Origin: Anadara kagoshimensis
Taxonomy: Eukaryota; Mollusca; Bivalvia; Arcoida; Arcidae
Direction of reading: 5' to 3'
Assembly: GCA_021292105.1 (NCBI GenBank)
Contig: CM037869.1
Span: 40,379,530 to 40,443,529, forward strand
DNA: 64,000 nucleotides
A model generated the notes under the pieces. It did no database searches and had not been told where the DNA came from. It saw only the letters and a list, made by a program, of their open reading frames with translations. Shown piece after piece: positions 1 to 10,821 of this stretch (the stretch's first letter is position 1; every line of letters starts with the position of its first letter). A program made the translations under genes and the position numbers.

Positions 1-257
1 AAGCCAAATATCACTTTAGGTTTTTTCTTCAATCGTTGGTTTCAGAGAATATTTAAAAAAAAAGATCTATGCACTCCTATGTCATCTTGACCTAGTTATG
101 GTAGCTATAACAACGCCACGAACAAATCTGAATTGCACAGGTCCATTCTGACCAAGTTTTATTGAAATCTGTCTGATAGTTCCAGAGGAGAAGTCAAAAA
201 TAGATGTTAACAACGCACACATGTACATACACACTGCTCTATGCCAAAAGCTCACAT
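1..257. other. No feature recognised
   Basis: AT-rich non-coding sequence at the window edge. No ORF, RNA gene or repeat family was recognised. Confidence 0.5.
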
Positions 258-355
258 AACTTTCAAGTCCTGGGTCAGACCTGGCCGGGGATTGGACCTA
301 CATACAACCTACCACTTACGGAATGGGTACTCTACCAGCTGAGCTATCGCAGTGG
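258..355 (-). mobile_element. SINE-1 5' fragment (tRNA-like head)
   Basis: Reverse-strand copy of the head of the SINE-1 family. On the minus strand it starts with CCACTGCGATAGCTCAGCTGG (A-box-like), then a degraded B-box region, then the family motif GACCCAGGACTTGAAAG. The body and 3' tail are missing. See the full-length copy at 7760-8089 for the family description. Confidence 0.7.
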
Positions 356-1243
356 TTCTCCTGCAGATTAGAGTAACTTCCGTGTTACTCTATGGAAAAC
401 AACATGATGGAGTAATCTCATTTAGAACACCCAAAATATTACTTTATCTAATCAAAAACAAAAACGCCATCACTGAATGAATGGATCAAAACGAAGAGCT
501 TTAGTTATTATTAAAACTGTGTACTAAGATTACAACATACACACACAAATCTTTGACGGTGATGAATTATTGCCAAATATCGGATTTTAATTCCTAACTA
601 ATTAGAAGAAATATGACCTGTGGCTGTACTTAGATGTAGATTTCTATTGTCAATTTCAGGTGCTCGTTTGAGATGCGTGTTAATTTCCGCTCTAAGGACT
701 CTTCCTACAGGTCTCCAAGCGGCGAGTAGCTAATTAACCTGTCTAAGCCAGTAGTGGTTTCCTGTCACTAAATCGCTCTACTCGAACCTTTTCTTATTGA
801 TGATGAGATATCGAACGTAATTAGATTTTTAAATGAGATGAGTCGGGGTTACTGTCGCAGGGCCACTTTAGCAAGATGGTGCGTCACCTGGAATAAAAAC
901 GAAAGTGCAATTAAAAGATTTTACTCGAGTTTAACATCCTTCCTGTAGGGTTTCGTGGTCTCGGGGTATACTTTTCCTGACATTAATTGGTAAAAACAGC
1001 AGAAATAGGTCTTGAAGAGTAACAAATGTGTTTTTATTTCAGCAGTGGAAACATTTATATTTTTTGATAAATATTTACGTTCATGTCAACAAATGTCTCT
1101 TTTGAAATTTATATATTATTATATTGTTATATTATTCACAAATCTATGCAAATGTGAAAATGTCATTGTTAGACCCTCTGGATACTTATAGCTTATTAAT
1201 TTTAAATATAACCATTTAAATGAAAGTGAAAATTGGTCTGTAT
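356..1243. other. Unique non-coding sequence
   Basis: No gene or known repeat seen. The part around 640-990 is less AT-rich and lacks low-complexity sequence, so it could be conserved non-coding DNA, but nothing in the sequence shows that directly. Confidence 0.4.
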
Positions 1244-1880
1244 GAGAAGAAATGAGACCGTGTTTTTGAAAGAGTATCTAGACAACATGTTGAAAGTGAA
1301 GTGAAACCAGGTGTTTTAGTGTAGTGAGACCAGGTGTTTTCATGGTAACGAAGCCAGAGTTTTCAATGTAACACTATAGTCCAAGAGATCATGCACTAAA
1401 ATTTGGGTGAACGAGATCAAAGGTATGAAGGTTGATTGAAACTGTTTGTCATAGTTGAGTGTTTTAGAAGACTGTAGTTAAACGTTTTCAGACGTTAGAA
1501 GTTTTCAGTGAAGTGAGACCAGGTGTTCAGTGTTAGATCGGGTATTTTGAGTGTTAGACCAGGTGTTTTGAAATAAGTGAGATTGGGTGTTTTGAATGAA
1601 GTGAGACAAGTGGTGTTTTGAATGAAGTGAGACCAGATGTTTTGATTGTAGTGAGATCGGGTGCTTTGAGCGAAGTGAGACCAGGTGCTTTGAGTGAAGT
1701 GAGACCAGTGTTTGAATGTTAGATCAGGTGTTTTGGTGTAGTGAGATAAGATGTTTTGAGTGAAGTGAGACTAGTTGTATTGAGTGTACTGAAATCATGT
1801 GTTGTATAAAAAATCAAGTGGCACCAGATATATTTTGTGAAAACACGTCATTAAGTTGTAGTGATACAAGCGTGTTTGAG
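1244..1880. repeat. Degenerate 24-bp minisatellite
   Basis: Imperfect tandem repeat of a unit of about 24 bp, consensus close to GAAGTGAGACCAGGTGTTTT plus GAAT. It is clearest between 1500 and 1780 and decays toward both ends. The unit resembles part of the satellite monomer at 36.5-37.3 kb (read on its minus strand), so a common origin is possible. Confidence 0.85.
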
Positions 1881-2339
1881 TGCATAAAAATGCCGCAGTA
1901 ATTTGCATTGCAATTCCTATTGCTATCGTACAGGGAAGATAGGGCACTTATGCACCGAGCTCTCTGAGCGAAAGAAAAACAGGTTTTATTTATAAATTGA
2001 ATATTGCTGTTTTTTTAATTGCAGTGTTAAAACAATTCTATTTTAGTTTAATATCTTGCTATTCAAATAATGAATATAACATTAACCCCTTGGGGTGGAG
2101 CGAAATCGTTTGATCCCAGTACAGTGATTTCAGAAATGATTTAATTTGAAAAAATGAAAATAAAAATATTTACATTGCGTAAAAGGTCAATGGATGCGTA
2201 AAATGCATTATTCACATTGTTGGTTGTTGATTTAAGTTTGTTTATCTGTTGTCATCGTTTCGTCTCCCAATATAACTGCTTTTTGCGCAATTCTAGTAAA
2301 ATTTAATTTAAAATTGCCTCTTCTAAAAGTTTGTATTTA
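1881..2339. other. No feature recognised
   Basis: AT-rich sequence between the minisatellite and the first MITE-A copy. No ORF or repeat family was seen. Confidence 0.5.
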
Positions 2340-2522
2340 TACAGTCAAACCTGTTTGTAAAGGCCACCCAAGGGAACCAATGAAAGTGACCTTTTTGGGG
2401 AGGTGGCCTTTATATACATGTTCAAATAATATGAATAAAGAACAATAGGGATACAATTCTACTGGCCTTTATAAACAGGTGGTCCTTATATAGAGGTGAC
2501 CTTTAAGGCAGATTGGACTGTA
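2340..2522 (+). mobile_element. MITE-A, full length
   Basis: Type copy of family A. It is bounded by TA dinucleotides and imperfect terminal inverted repeats of about 27 bp: the left end begins CAGTCAAACCTG..TAAAGGCCACC and the right end, read on the other strand, begins CAGTCCAAT/ACCTGCCTTAAAGG. The interior carries TTCAAATAATATGAATAAAG and ACAATTCTACTGGCCTTTAT. It has no coding capacity. TA flanks and a CAGT-type terminus fit Tc1/mariner-type non-autonomous elements; the superfamily is inferred, the inverted repeats are visible. Confidence 0.85.
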
Positions 2523-2689
2523 TATACATGTACTATCACACTCCATGTTGCAAAATCTTCCAGAAAAGCCGAAAACTGTTGAGAGATAAATATAAACCGG
2601 AGAGTTCAGCTAAAATCGACAACCTTCGGGAAATGATTTTACAAATTTCTCAAAGTAGGAGTCAAACCTAGTCATTGTAAAGCACCGTG

Positions 2690-3700
2690 ATCTTTCAGGC
2701 CCTGTTTAAGACCACTCGGCCACCGAGGCCCGGACAGAGCATAATTATAAATATTTTGTTGATAACATGCCACATATTTCCTTCTTTTCTACTATAGAGA
2801 CTGTTATGTCCTCCGACGTAAGGCCGGCTCTTCCGATCACTTTGTCATGGAGGCCCCGATAGAGCATGTGAAAATGGCAGTTTAGACCAGTCGGCCACCG
2901 AGGCCCCAAGAGAGCATGTGAATATTCTGTTGACGAGATGCTACATATTTCCTTCTTTTCTACTAGAGACTGTTATGTCCCCCGCCGTAAGCCGGCGTTT
3001 CCGACCTCTTTGCCACGGAGGTCCCGAGAGAGCACGTGAATATGGAAGTTTAGACCAGTGGATATTCTGCTGACAACATGCTACATATTTCATCTTTTCT
3101 ACTGGAGACTGTTATGTTCTCTGTCATAAGCCGGCAAATTAGACCACCTGGCCACGGAGGCCCCAATTGAGCATGTGAAAATGGCAGTTTAGATCAGCAG
3201 TCGGCCACCGAGGCCTCAAGGCAGCATGTAAATATTCTGCTGACAACATGCTACATATATCATCTTTTCTACTGGAGACTGCTATGCACTCTGCAGTAAC
3301 CTGGTGAAATAGACCACTTGGCTCCGAAAGAGCAAATGAATATGGCGATTAAAACCGCTCGGCCACCGAAGCACCGATAAGGCATGTAAATACATGCCAC
3401 ATATTTCTATCCTTTCTTCCAGAAGCCGTTATGTTCACTGCATTATTTATTGATATTGGGACGAAAAAGTCATATTTTATAACTTATCTTAAAAGATGAA
3501 TTGAAGGATTTGTGATCCGTAGGTCCACGCTTTAGTCCACTCGTCCATAGAGGCCCGGATAGAGCATGTGAATATTATGCTGACGACATGCCACATATTT
3601 CTTTCCTTTCTACTAGAAGCCGTTATGTTCACTGTATTATTTATTGATATTGGGACGAAAAAAGTCATATTCTATAACTTATCATAAAAGATGAATTGGC
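2690..3700. repeat. Satellite-like array, about 175-bp monomer
   Basis: About six diverged monomers. Recurrent blocks are CGGCCACCGAGGCC, AGAGCATGTGAATATT, GACAACATGCCACATATTTC, TTTTCTACTAGAGACTG and GTAAGCCGGC. The last two monomers additionally share a block beginning GCCGTTATGTTCACTG (about 3424-3505 and 3617-3697) that is absent from earlier ones, so variants have spread locally. No coding potential; a 61-residue ORF here is incidental. Confidence 0.85.
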
Positions 3701-4195
3701 GAGCAACCACTTAAGAATGGAATGACAAATTTATCACAATTACTACTTCTTACGAAAATCTTATGAAAAATGGCCCTTCCATTCAAAATGTCTCTTTTAA
3801 CCAATGATATTCTTAAAATCTGGTTTTGAAAAACCAATGTATCAAAGATGCATTTATTCAAAATCAAACAAAAAGCATAACGGATAAAGTCTTCAATAAA
3901 GGATAATTGTCATAAATCAAAAGAAAATTCTTTCAGATACATAAAATAAATCTTTATACTCATAAACTCCCATCGTCAACTCTAAACTGTCGAGTTCTTA
4001 AAAGAAATGGTATGATATTAGCTAAATCAGCGTCGTATAATCTACTCGCTTGTACTACTACACAAGTCAGTAGAAGAATTGCGCGCCGGCCGTGGATCGT
4101 TTTTGCTTGTCGATAGAACCTATCAAATTAATTTGTTTCTCCAATGATTATATTTCTAAGCTTGTAAATTTCCGTTGTCGTGTTATGGAACTTTT
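3701..4195. other. No feature recognised
   Basis: AT-rich spacer between two tandem arrays. Nothing identifiable apart from a short GC-rich patch (GCGCGCCGGCC) near 4081. Confidence 0.5.
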
Positions 4196-5770
4196 TAATG
4201 GATTAGTCCAATCAAGTCTAATTGGCAAGGTCTTCCCTATGAAGATAGTTTAATGTTGTATACGGTAGCCCAACACAGCTATTTTGCAAGAATAAGAAGC
4301 CATAATGCGTAAACCGAAACAGTCAAACCCGTTTCTTTGCCATCTTTGTTCAGTCAAATAGTGACCTTACAAAGAGTTTTGACGACAAATCAAGTCTTTA
4401 GAAGCCAAAATGGTTAACACGAAGACAGTTCAATGTTGTGTATGGAGGCCGATTATTTAGAAATAATAAAAATGGCTAGGTCTTCACATGAAAATAATTT
4501 AATGCTGCGTACGGTGGCCCGTTCAGTCCAATTTTGGCGTTCTAGACTCTATAGACGGTTCTTGGCGGTAAACGAGTCTTTTAAAGTCATATTGCGTAAA
4601 CCGATACAGTCAAACCTCGAACCTTAGCTTAGTCTAATTGGCAAGGTCTTCCCCATGAAGATAGTTTAATGTTGTGTACGGTAGCCCATTAGAGTCATTT
4701 TGCAATAGGTTTAGAAGCCGTAATGCTTGAACCGCTTCTTTGCCACCAATATACGTATCTCCGGCCACGCCTTTTATGTTCCGACATTGACCGCCATCAT
4801 GGTACCAAAGCAGCGCCACGGCAACTAATGAAGTTTTAGTGTCAGTGACGTCATTAAATATCACAATTCAGGCCGAGTTTTCATTCTTTTGGGTGTAATT
4901 CAAGCATGCTGGGTCTTTGTCGGAACTTTGTGGGCGTGGCCAGCGTTCCGTCAATTGTTCGGTCAAATTTTGGCGTTATAGTGTTTTGGCGATAAATTTT
5001 AGTCATAAGGGTTAAACCGATCCAGTCAAACATCGCTTCTATGCCTCTTTTCTTAGCCAAATTGGCTAGGTCTTCCCATGATGATAGTTTAATGTTGTGT
5101 ACGGTGGTTCAATATAGCCATTTTACAAGAATTTGCAGCGTAAACCGAAACAGTCAAACCTCGCTTCATTGCCACCATTTGAATGCAAGAATGCAAAAAC
5201 ATTAGAAGCCATAATGCGCAAACGGACACAGTTCAAACTTAGATTCTTTGTCATTATTAGTAGCAAAATTGGCTAGGTCTTCCAATGAAGATAGCTAGAT
5301 GTTGTGTATGGTGGCCCAATACAACCATTATGTAAGAATTAGAAGCAGCAATGTGTAAAACGAACAGTTCTTTCTAGTAGATAGTTTTAATGTTGTGTAC
5401 GGTGACCCATTACAGTCATTAAATCGAGGAAGTCGTTAGAAGAAAAAATACGCCACCGATACAGTCAATCCTTGATTCTTGGTCACTATTCTTAGACAAA
5501 TTGGCAAGGTCTTTCCATGTACACGGTGGCACAATACAGTCAATTTGTAAGAATTGTAAGCCGTAATGCGTAAACTGACACAGTCAAACTTCAATTCTTT
5601 GCCAACATTTGAATAGTGACCCATTGCATTCATTTGGCAAGAATGCATACAAAATAGAAGCAATTATGCAAAAACCGACACAGTCAAACCTCGGTTCTTT
5701 GTCATTATTATCAGCCAAATTGACTAGGACTTCCCATGAATATAGTTTAATGTTTTGTACGGTAGCCGTA
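4196..5770. repeat. Degenerate tandem array, about 170-220-bp monomer
   Basis: At least eight diverged copies of a block of the form TTGGCTAGGTCTTCCCATGA, AGATAGTTTAATGTTGTGTA, CGGTGGCCC, AGAAGCCGTAATGCGTAAAC, CGATACAGTCAAACCTCG. Copies start near 4222, 4470, 4637, 5061, 5267, 5368, 5500 and 5718, with variable internal deletions. The CAGTCAAACCTCG and TTTTGGCG..GGCGATAAA motifs recur in a dispersed element at 32.57-32.74 kb. Several 60-119-residue ORFs lie here, but they follow the repeat rather than a gene. Confidence 0.85.
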
Positions 5771-5984
5771 ACAGAAGGAAATTTGAAACTGAAAACATGC
5801 AATCGGCAACAGCCAACGCAACAAATGACACCACTCACGCCAATGATAAAACAGTTAGCACTTGCTAGAACCAGCAAACTTTGAATACTTTGATGATGAC
5901 AGTGAACGCAGCCTAAATGTAAATAATCCCGAAATGCTGACAATGAAATGAAAGCCAGGTCAAATCGAGTTTACATTTCTGACT

Positions 5985-6060
5985 GGTTCGATTCGCTTGC
6001 CCTTCCATTAAGGAAGTGAGACCGGGCGCTCCGGAAGGATAAGTATCTCCTTTCTAGCTA
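5985..6060 (-). repeat. Dispersed monomer fragment of the 36.5-kb satellite
   Basis: Minus-strand read gives CTTCCGGAGCGCCCGGTCTC followed by ACTTCC and a TGGAAG-like end, matching the core of the tandem array at 36.48-37.28 kb and the single copy at 63.2 kb. Confidence 0.6.
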
Positions 6061-6102
6061 GTCAAACTCGACACATGGATAAATAATGCAATTAAATCTA
6101 TT

Positions 6103-6240
6103 TTCAGTCTGACCCCAGTTTCACAATCGGTTCTTAACTAAGATTTTCCTTGACTTAATTCTTGCAATTTTATATTGTAATAATTTTGTCAATTTTTAAG
6201 ATATTTATGAATTGTGTTATTAATTGTATGGTGTACCAAT
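6103..6240 (+). mobile_element. Element G, partial copy
   Basis: Begins CCCAGTTTCACAATCGGTTC and continues TTAACTAAGATTTTCCTTGA, the left terminus of the palindromic element described at 41424-41641. The right inverted repeat is not recognisable, so this is a truncated or decayed copy. Confidence 0.55.
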
Positions 6241-6294
6241 TTTCGTTGTTTTTATGAATATGCTGACCACGATTAACGTGTCAACGGAATAGTA

Positions 6295-6477
6295 TACTGT
6301 CCAACCTGCCTTAAAGACCACCTCTACATAAGAGCCGCCTGCTTATAAAGGCCGGTAGAATTGTATTCCAATTGTTCTTTATTCATATTATTTGAACTTG
6401 TATATAAAGGCCACCTGCCATAAAGGCCATTTTACTGGTTCCATTGGGTGGCCTTTATAGACAGATTTCACTGTATA
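6295..6477 (-). mobile_element. MITE-A copy
   Basis: Near full-length family A copy in reverse orientation. The left end reads CTGTCCAACCTGCCTTAAAG and the right end TGGCCTTTATAGACAGATTT. The outer CAGT is mutated at the left terminus. Confidence 0.8.
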
Positions 6478-6609
6478 CGTGTATACATATGTTTAATTAC
6501 CTTAAACATTAACCACAAACCATGAATTTATCACCCAACAATACAGTAATTTTCTTAGAACCATAACAATTGGATACCACGAAAAATAACTGATTTATCA
6601 GTATTGCCA

Positions 6610-6774
6610 TACGATCAAGCCTGTCTATAAAGACAACCTAAGGGAACTAGTAAAGTGGTCTTTATGTACATGTTCAAATATTATAAATAAAGAACAATTA
6701 GTACAATTCTACTGGACTTTATAAGCAGGTGGCCCTTATATAGAGGTGACCTTAAAGGCAGGTTCGATTGCATA
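6610..6774 (+). mobile_element. MITE-A copy
   Basis: Second family A copy within 150 bp of the previous one, in opposite orientation. Slightly shortened inside; both termini are degraded (GATCAAGCCTG, GGTTCGATTGCATA). Confidence 0.75.
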
Positions 6775-7204
6775 TCTTTTTTTTAATTTAATTATAAAAT
6801 TCATAAAAACATGTTTTTGGCAATATTTTCAATATTTTTAAAAAGTAAAACCTCCATACAAAAACCTTTTCTCGTGAACCGAAACTTTAATTAGTGTGAA
6901 TTTTACTTTTAAGTCAGTTTTGAGATAAATATAATATCTTGCTCTTCAAACGGTTTTTCGCGATTTCCTGAAAAAATATAAAAACAAGATGTATTGATTG
7001 CTAGCTAATTTATTTCAATTACTCAATTGCAAATGCATGTACTCAACAACAGGGAACATTTAAAACGCACGTGCAATCTTAAAATGATCCATTGAATCAC
7101 GTGCCGAATGTAGGCAGTGAAATATGAAAAATTAATTGTTAATGGAATTAATCGGAAAACGTGAAAATACATAAATAGCAAATTAATATTAACATTAATG
7201 TCCA

Positions 7205-7208
<4 letters not shown>
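6775..7208. other. No feature recognised
   Basis: Very AT-rich sequence; no gene or repeat family was seen. Confidence 0.5.
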
Positions 7209-7240
<32 letters not shown>

Positions 7241-7352
7241 AAGATTTATATCGGTGTGATACCAGCTACCGGTGAAGTGGCAGATTCAGATACATATTTG
7301 ACAATTCTGAGAGAGAGAAAGAGAGAGAGAGAGACAGAGAGAGAGAGAGAGT
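7209..7352. repeat. (GA)n microsatellite pair
   Basis: Two GA tracts (7209-7237 and 7307-7352) flank about 70 bp of unique sequence. Confidence 0.95.
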
Positions 7353-7744
7353 ATTGATTCATAATGAACTTCTGTCAGAAAATATGTTGTAAATTTCATT
7401 TTTCACAAATACAATATCACTATATTTTCTAAATCCTTTTTTATGCATTTATCTGTCAAAAATCAATTTTATTCATTTTTCATAAAAATATCTGATTAAT
7501 TTTCATATCCAAAAAGACAAGATTTTTCTCTGAAAAAAAGATGAGTTGGACATAGAATTTTTTTAGTTTAAAATAAATTTTAATAATTTTATCGTTGTCG
7601 GAATGTGCAGAATTTTTGAAATAAGATTTTGAGCAGAGACTGGCATTGTACATTAGGCCACTTTTACTTAAAATAGTACCAGTGGCAAAATTGTAAATGA
7701 AACTTCAATCTCAGAAAATAGTAGTTTCAGTGATAATGAATATG
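7353..7744. other. No feature recognised
   Basis: AT-rich unique sequence. Confidence 0.5.
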
Positions 7745-8104
7745 ACTTAAATAGCTGTCAACCACATGCACTGCGGTAGCTCAGTTGGTAGAGTGCTCGC
7801 TTCATAAATGAGAGGTCGGGGGTTCGATTTCTGACAAGGTCTGACCCAATTGCAAGACTTGAAAGTGGGTAGTAAATGTTCTTTCGCCAAGCACTCGGCA
7901 TTACGAAATGAAAGTCACTGAACTTAAAATAAACGAGGTCCCGTTTCACGGTGGGCTTGGCACGCCTGCTGTATAATGCCATCAGCGCAACGCACAGGCA
8001 AAATTTCTGCACCTTCCCCTATAATTGGCGACGTCTCGATATAAGTGAAATGTTCTTGACTGGGACGTTAAACACCATTACTCAACTCAACTTAAATAGC
8101 TGTC
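7745..8104 (+). mobile_element. SINE-1, full length with target-site duplication
   Basis: Best copy of SINE-1. A perfect 15-bp direct repeat, ACTTAAATAGCTGTC, flanks the element (7745-7759 and 8090-8104), as expected of LINE-dependent target-primed insertion. The head CTGCGGTAGCTCAGTTGGTA carries a pol III A-box, and GGGGGTTCGATTTC is a B-box-like match. The body has GACTTGAAAGTGGGTAGT, TTCTTTCGCCAAGCACTCGG and GTGGGCTTGGCACG. The 3' domain reads GGCGACGTCTCGATATAAGT, GAAATGTTCTTGACTGGGAC, GTTAAACACC and ends with CATTACTCAACTCA in place of poly(A). The head is tRNA-derived, but the acceptor stem does not close, so it is not a tRNA gene. Two ORFs overlapping it are incidental. Confidence 0.92.
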
Positions 8105-8683
8105 GATTGGGAACATATTTGGTTATAATTAGTGCGCCTGTATTGTGTTTTATAACTTTGTGACAAACTTATAAAAACAACATTCAATATTTTGATCATA
8201 CTAGCGTGCGATAGCTGTAACTACAATTAAAACGACACTATTTATTGATCGGCTATGGGATACTTCAGACTCCGTAACACGAGTGTACCTAATGACCGAC
8301 AGGTAACGCTCACAAAGCAACGCGATCCGAGAATCATCCCGGATTAAATCCAATCAAGTGGAAAATTCCAATATTGTTATTACATTCTAGAAACTTAATT
8401 CCGATTTTTTTTCTATATTATTATGAATCCATATTCAGCTGTGTTTCTAATTTCATGCCATTTGATAATAATCTTTGAGAATGTAGAACTTTGAAATAGT
8501 GTAATTAAAATGAAGTGGAAAACCTTTTGAAATGAGGAATGAGTTTGCGATTGGTTTCTTATTGTTTTTCGCCACATTTTAGCTATTTGAAAAAAATATA
8601 TTTTTGTATTTAAATCTCCTAAAGATTAACCTTATAACTGGGACAAATCCTTTCCTAGGATTCCACATTCTTCATCAGATTCT

Positions 8684-8684
<1 letters not shown>
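8105..8684. other. No feature recognised
   Basis: AT-rich unique sequence. Confidence 0.45.
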
Positions 8685-8719
<35 letters not shown>

Positions 8720-8728
8720 AAAAAAAAG
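8685..8728. repeat. Poly(T) tract
   Basis: About 31 T residues followed by AATAAAAAAAA. It could be the reverse-strand tail of an old retroposed sequence, but no source element is recognisable next to it. Confidence 0.8.
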
Positions 8729-8814
8729 GCTGGCATCCATATTACTTGTGTTTGAAATTTAATTTGATATCTTTCTGAAATTACCGGCATTAAAATATCG
8801 ATACAATCGACAGA

Positions 8815-9320
8815 AATTTGAGACCGCGTGTACCAGACAAGATGGTGTCACTTCCGGATTTTGAATTCCAAAAATATGGCGTTTCTGCATGCGTGCAAAT
8901 ATCAAATAAAAACTGAAAATACTGACATGAAAATATTAATACGATATATCAAAACACAGATGCACGGAAATAGGTCAGGTTGCTACAACAGACGCCGGCC
9001 CTAAAAATACAGGGCGTCTGCCCCATACATGATGGTTTCACTTCCGGTTTTTAGATTCCAAAAAAGATCAATTTCTTAATGCATAAATGTCAATTTAAAA
9101 AAAACTGAAAAATGGCATGAAGTATATATATGATTGAAAATGAAAAATGTATATAAAATCGAAAAAAATGAAGCGCAAAGAAATACTTCAAGTAACTACT
9201 ACAGAAGAAGGTACATGCGTACATGTCGCAATTTACCAGAAAAGATGTGTCACTTCCGGTTTTCAGGTTTTAAAAAATGGCGTTACTTCCTGTGTGTAAA
9301 TGTCGGTTTAAATTAGACCC
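8815..9320. repeat. Tandem repeat, about 200-bp monomer, three copies
   Basis: Three diverged copies share CAAGATGGTGTCACTTCCGG and TTTT..GATTCCAAAAAATGGCG, at about 8840, 9030 and 9240. Each is followed by an AAACTGAAAA..GACATGAA-type stretch. Confidence 0.75.
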
Positions 9321-9680
9321 TATAAAAGTACAGAAAGTTAAGTATTTAATTTAATGTTAACGTGACAATACAAGAAATAAATTAGCATGACTTTAAAAAT
9401 TACGATAAATTTAATATCAATTAAAAATCTTTGGGCTTACTCTTTGGTAAACCTGACCTATTTACGCTCAAGTGATTTTGCATATCAAATTAATAGCGTT
9501 ATGAGACGAAAAAATGCTGCCATCTCATTTTCAGTGATAAACGGCCTTTGCATAATTAATAAGGTATGTTCTCATTTCTGTCTAGGAGGGATTAAATTAC
9601 GTATATCAATACATGACTACCCAACACCTCTGATAAATATCAATAAATGGTGTTAATTACCGCGGCTACGTCTGCCTGCC
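9321..9680. other. No feature recognised
   Basis: AT-rich sequence. An 89-residue ORF here has no recognisable similarity or composition bias and is not called as a gene. Confidence 0.45.
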
Positions 9681-9699
9681 GTGTCAAAAAAGTCGCACA

Positions 9700-9741
<42 letters not shown>

Positions 9742-9853
9742 AGAGAGAGAGCAGTGTAAAAAAAGTGGCACAAGAGAGAGAGAGAGAGAGAGCAGTGTCA
9801 AAACAGTGGCACACGAGAGAGAGAGAGAGAGAGAGCAGTGTCAAAAAAGTGGC

Positions 9854-9895
<42 letters not shown>
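9681..9895. repeat. Compound GA microsatellite / minisatellite
   Basis: Four blocks of (GA)n separated by near-identical spacers of the form CAGTGTCAAAAAAGTGGCAC. The spacer and GA tract repeat as one unit of 50 bp or less with variable GA length. The ORFs on both strands (RERERE / SLSLSL proteins) are artefacts of the dinucleotide repeat. Confidence 0.92.
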
Positions 9896-9897
<2 letters not shown>

Positions 9898-9971
9898 TAC
9901 AAGTCATTAGCCGTCACGCTCATAGTTGTTGCGACACTTGATGTGGGGGCAATTATTGTTTCAAGATCTAC

Positions 9972-9991
9972 GGTTGGTTGGTTGGTTGGTT
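9972..9991. repeat. (TTGG)n microsatellite
   Basis: Five tandem GGTT units. Confidence 0.9.
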
Positions 9992-10098
9992 GAATTTTAA
10001 TTTACAATTATTTATTATTTATAAAATAATGTCTACAATATTACAATAGAGTACAGTTGGGTTAGTTGGGTACGTCCGAACGTAAAAGCTATTCCAAC

Positions 10099-10099
<1 letters not shown>

Positions 10100-10142
<43 letters not shown>
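10100..10142. repeat. (GA)n microsatellite
   Basis: GA tract interrupted by a single GG. Confidence 0.95.
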
Positions 10143-10649
10143 TTTTTAAAGACTTTATGTTGCTAGCCGATGTTTATATTTGACCTTTTAATACACATTA
10201 CGTACAAGTGTATTTATGAACAATGTGTGGAATGGTCGAGGACTCTCGAATACATATTCCCCATAGCCACGACAATGCAAATCTACTTCAGTGTCTGTCC
10301 AAAGCCGGTAATTTCATACTCGATGGTCCAATATGCCTCTGTCTTTTCTTGCCGTCCTCTTTGTCTGTCGAAAGTTTAACATGGACCTTAAGAAAAAGTC
10401 GAACGTCGCCTTTAGAGTGGTCAAAATATAAATAACTAAAAAAAAAAAAAAATAGAAAAGTAGTCATTAAACTGTAGAGATGTGAATTACAGCTGGGGAA
10501 AGTTTGTCGAAATTAAGGAATTGAGATAATCTGCAGATTCGGAATTAATATGTACGATAAGTGTTAAACTCTCGACAGTTTTGGCTACATGTATTTCTGC
10601 CATTTATTTGCATTATGCCGTGTTCCATGTTGCGTTTGCAATTGCCAAT
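10143..10649. other. No gene recognised
   Basis: Two overlapping 69-70-residue ORFs in different frames show no domain. A short CTGTCGAAAGTTTAACATGG near 10364 matches a MITE-B terminus, but no second end is present. A 14-A run lies at about 10438. Confidence 0.45.
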
Positions 10650-10821
10650 TACAGTCAAACCTGTCTATAAAGGCCACCCAAAAGAACCAGTAAAAGTGGT
10701 CTTTGTATACAGATTCAAATACATGTAATATGAATAAAGAACGATTGGGATACAATTCTACTGGATTTTATAAGCAGGTGGTCCTTATATAGAGGTGGCC
10801 TTTAAGGCAGGTTGGACTGTA
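10650..10821 (+). mobile_element. MITE-A copy
   Basis: Near-consensus family A copy with TA at both ends and well-preserved termini (ACAGTCAAACCTGTCTATAA / GGCAGGTTGGACTGTA). Confidence 0.88.

Noticed and set aside
7768..7840. tRNA gene with A- and B-box-like sequences
   Set aside because: The acceptor stem does not close, the sequence continues into a conserved SINE body and is flanked by a target-site duplication. The same holds for the heads at 17.5, 20.5, 24.1, 32.4 and 40.8 kb.
9647..9941. Long overlapping ORFs encoding RERERE and SLSLSL proteins on both strands
   Set aside because: They are translations of a (GA)n microsatellite; a dinucleotide repeat without stops stays open in several frames. 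The same applies at 25107-25408 and 57212-57500.
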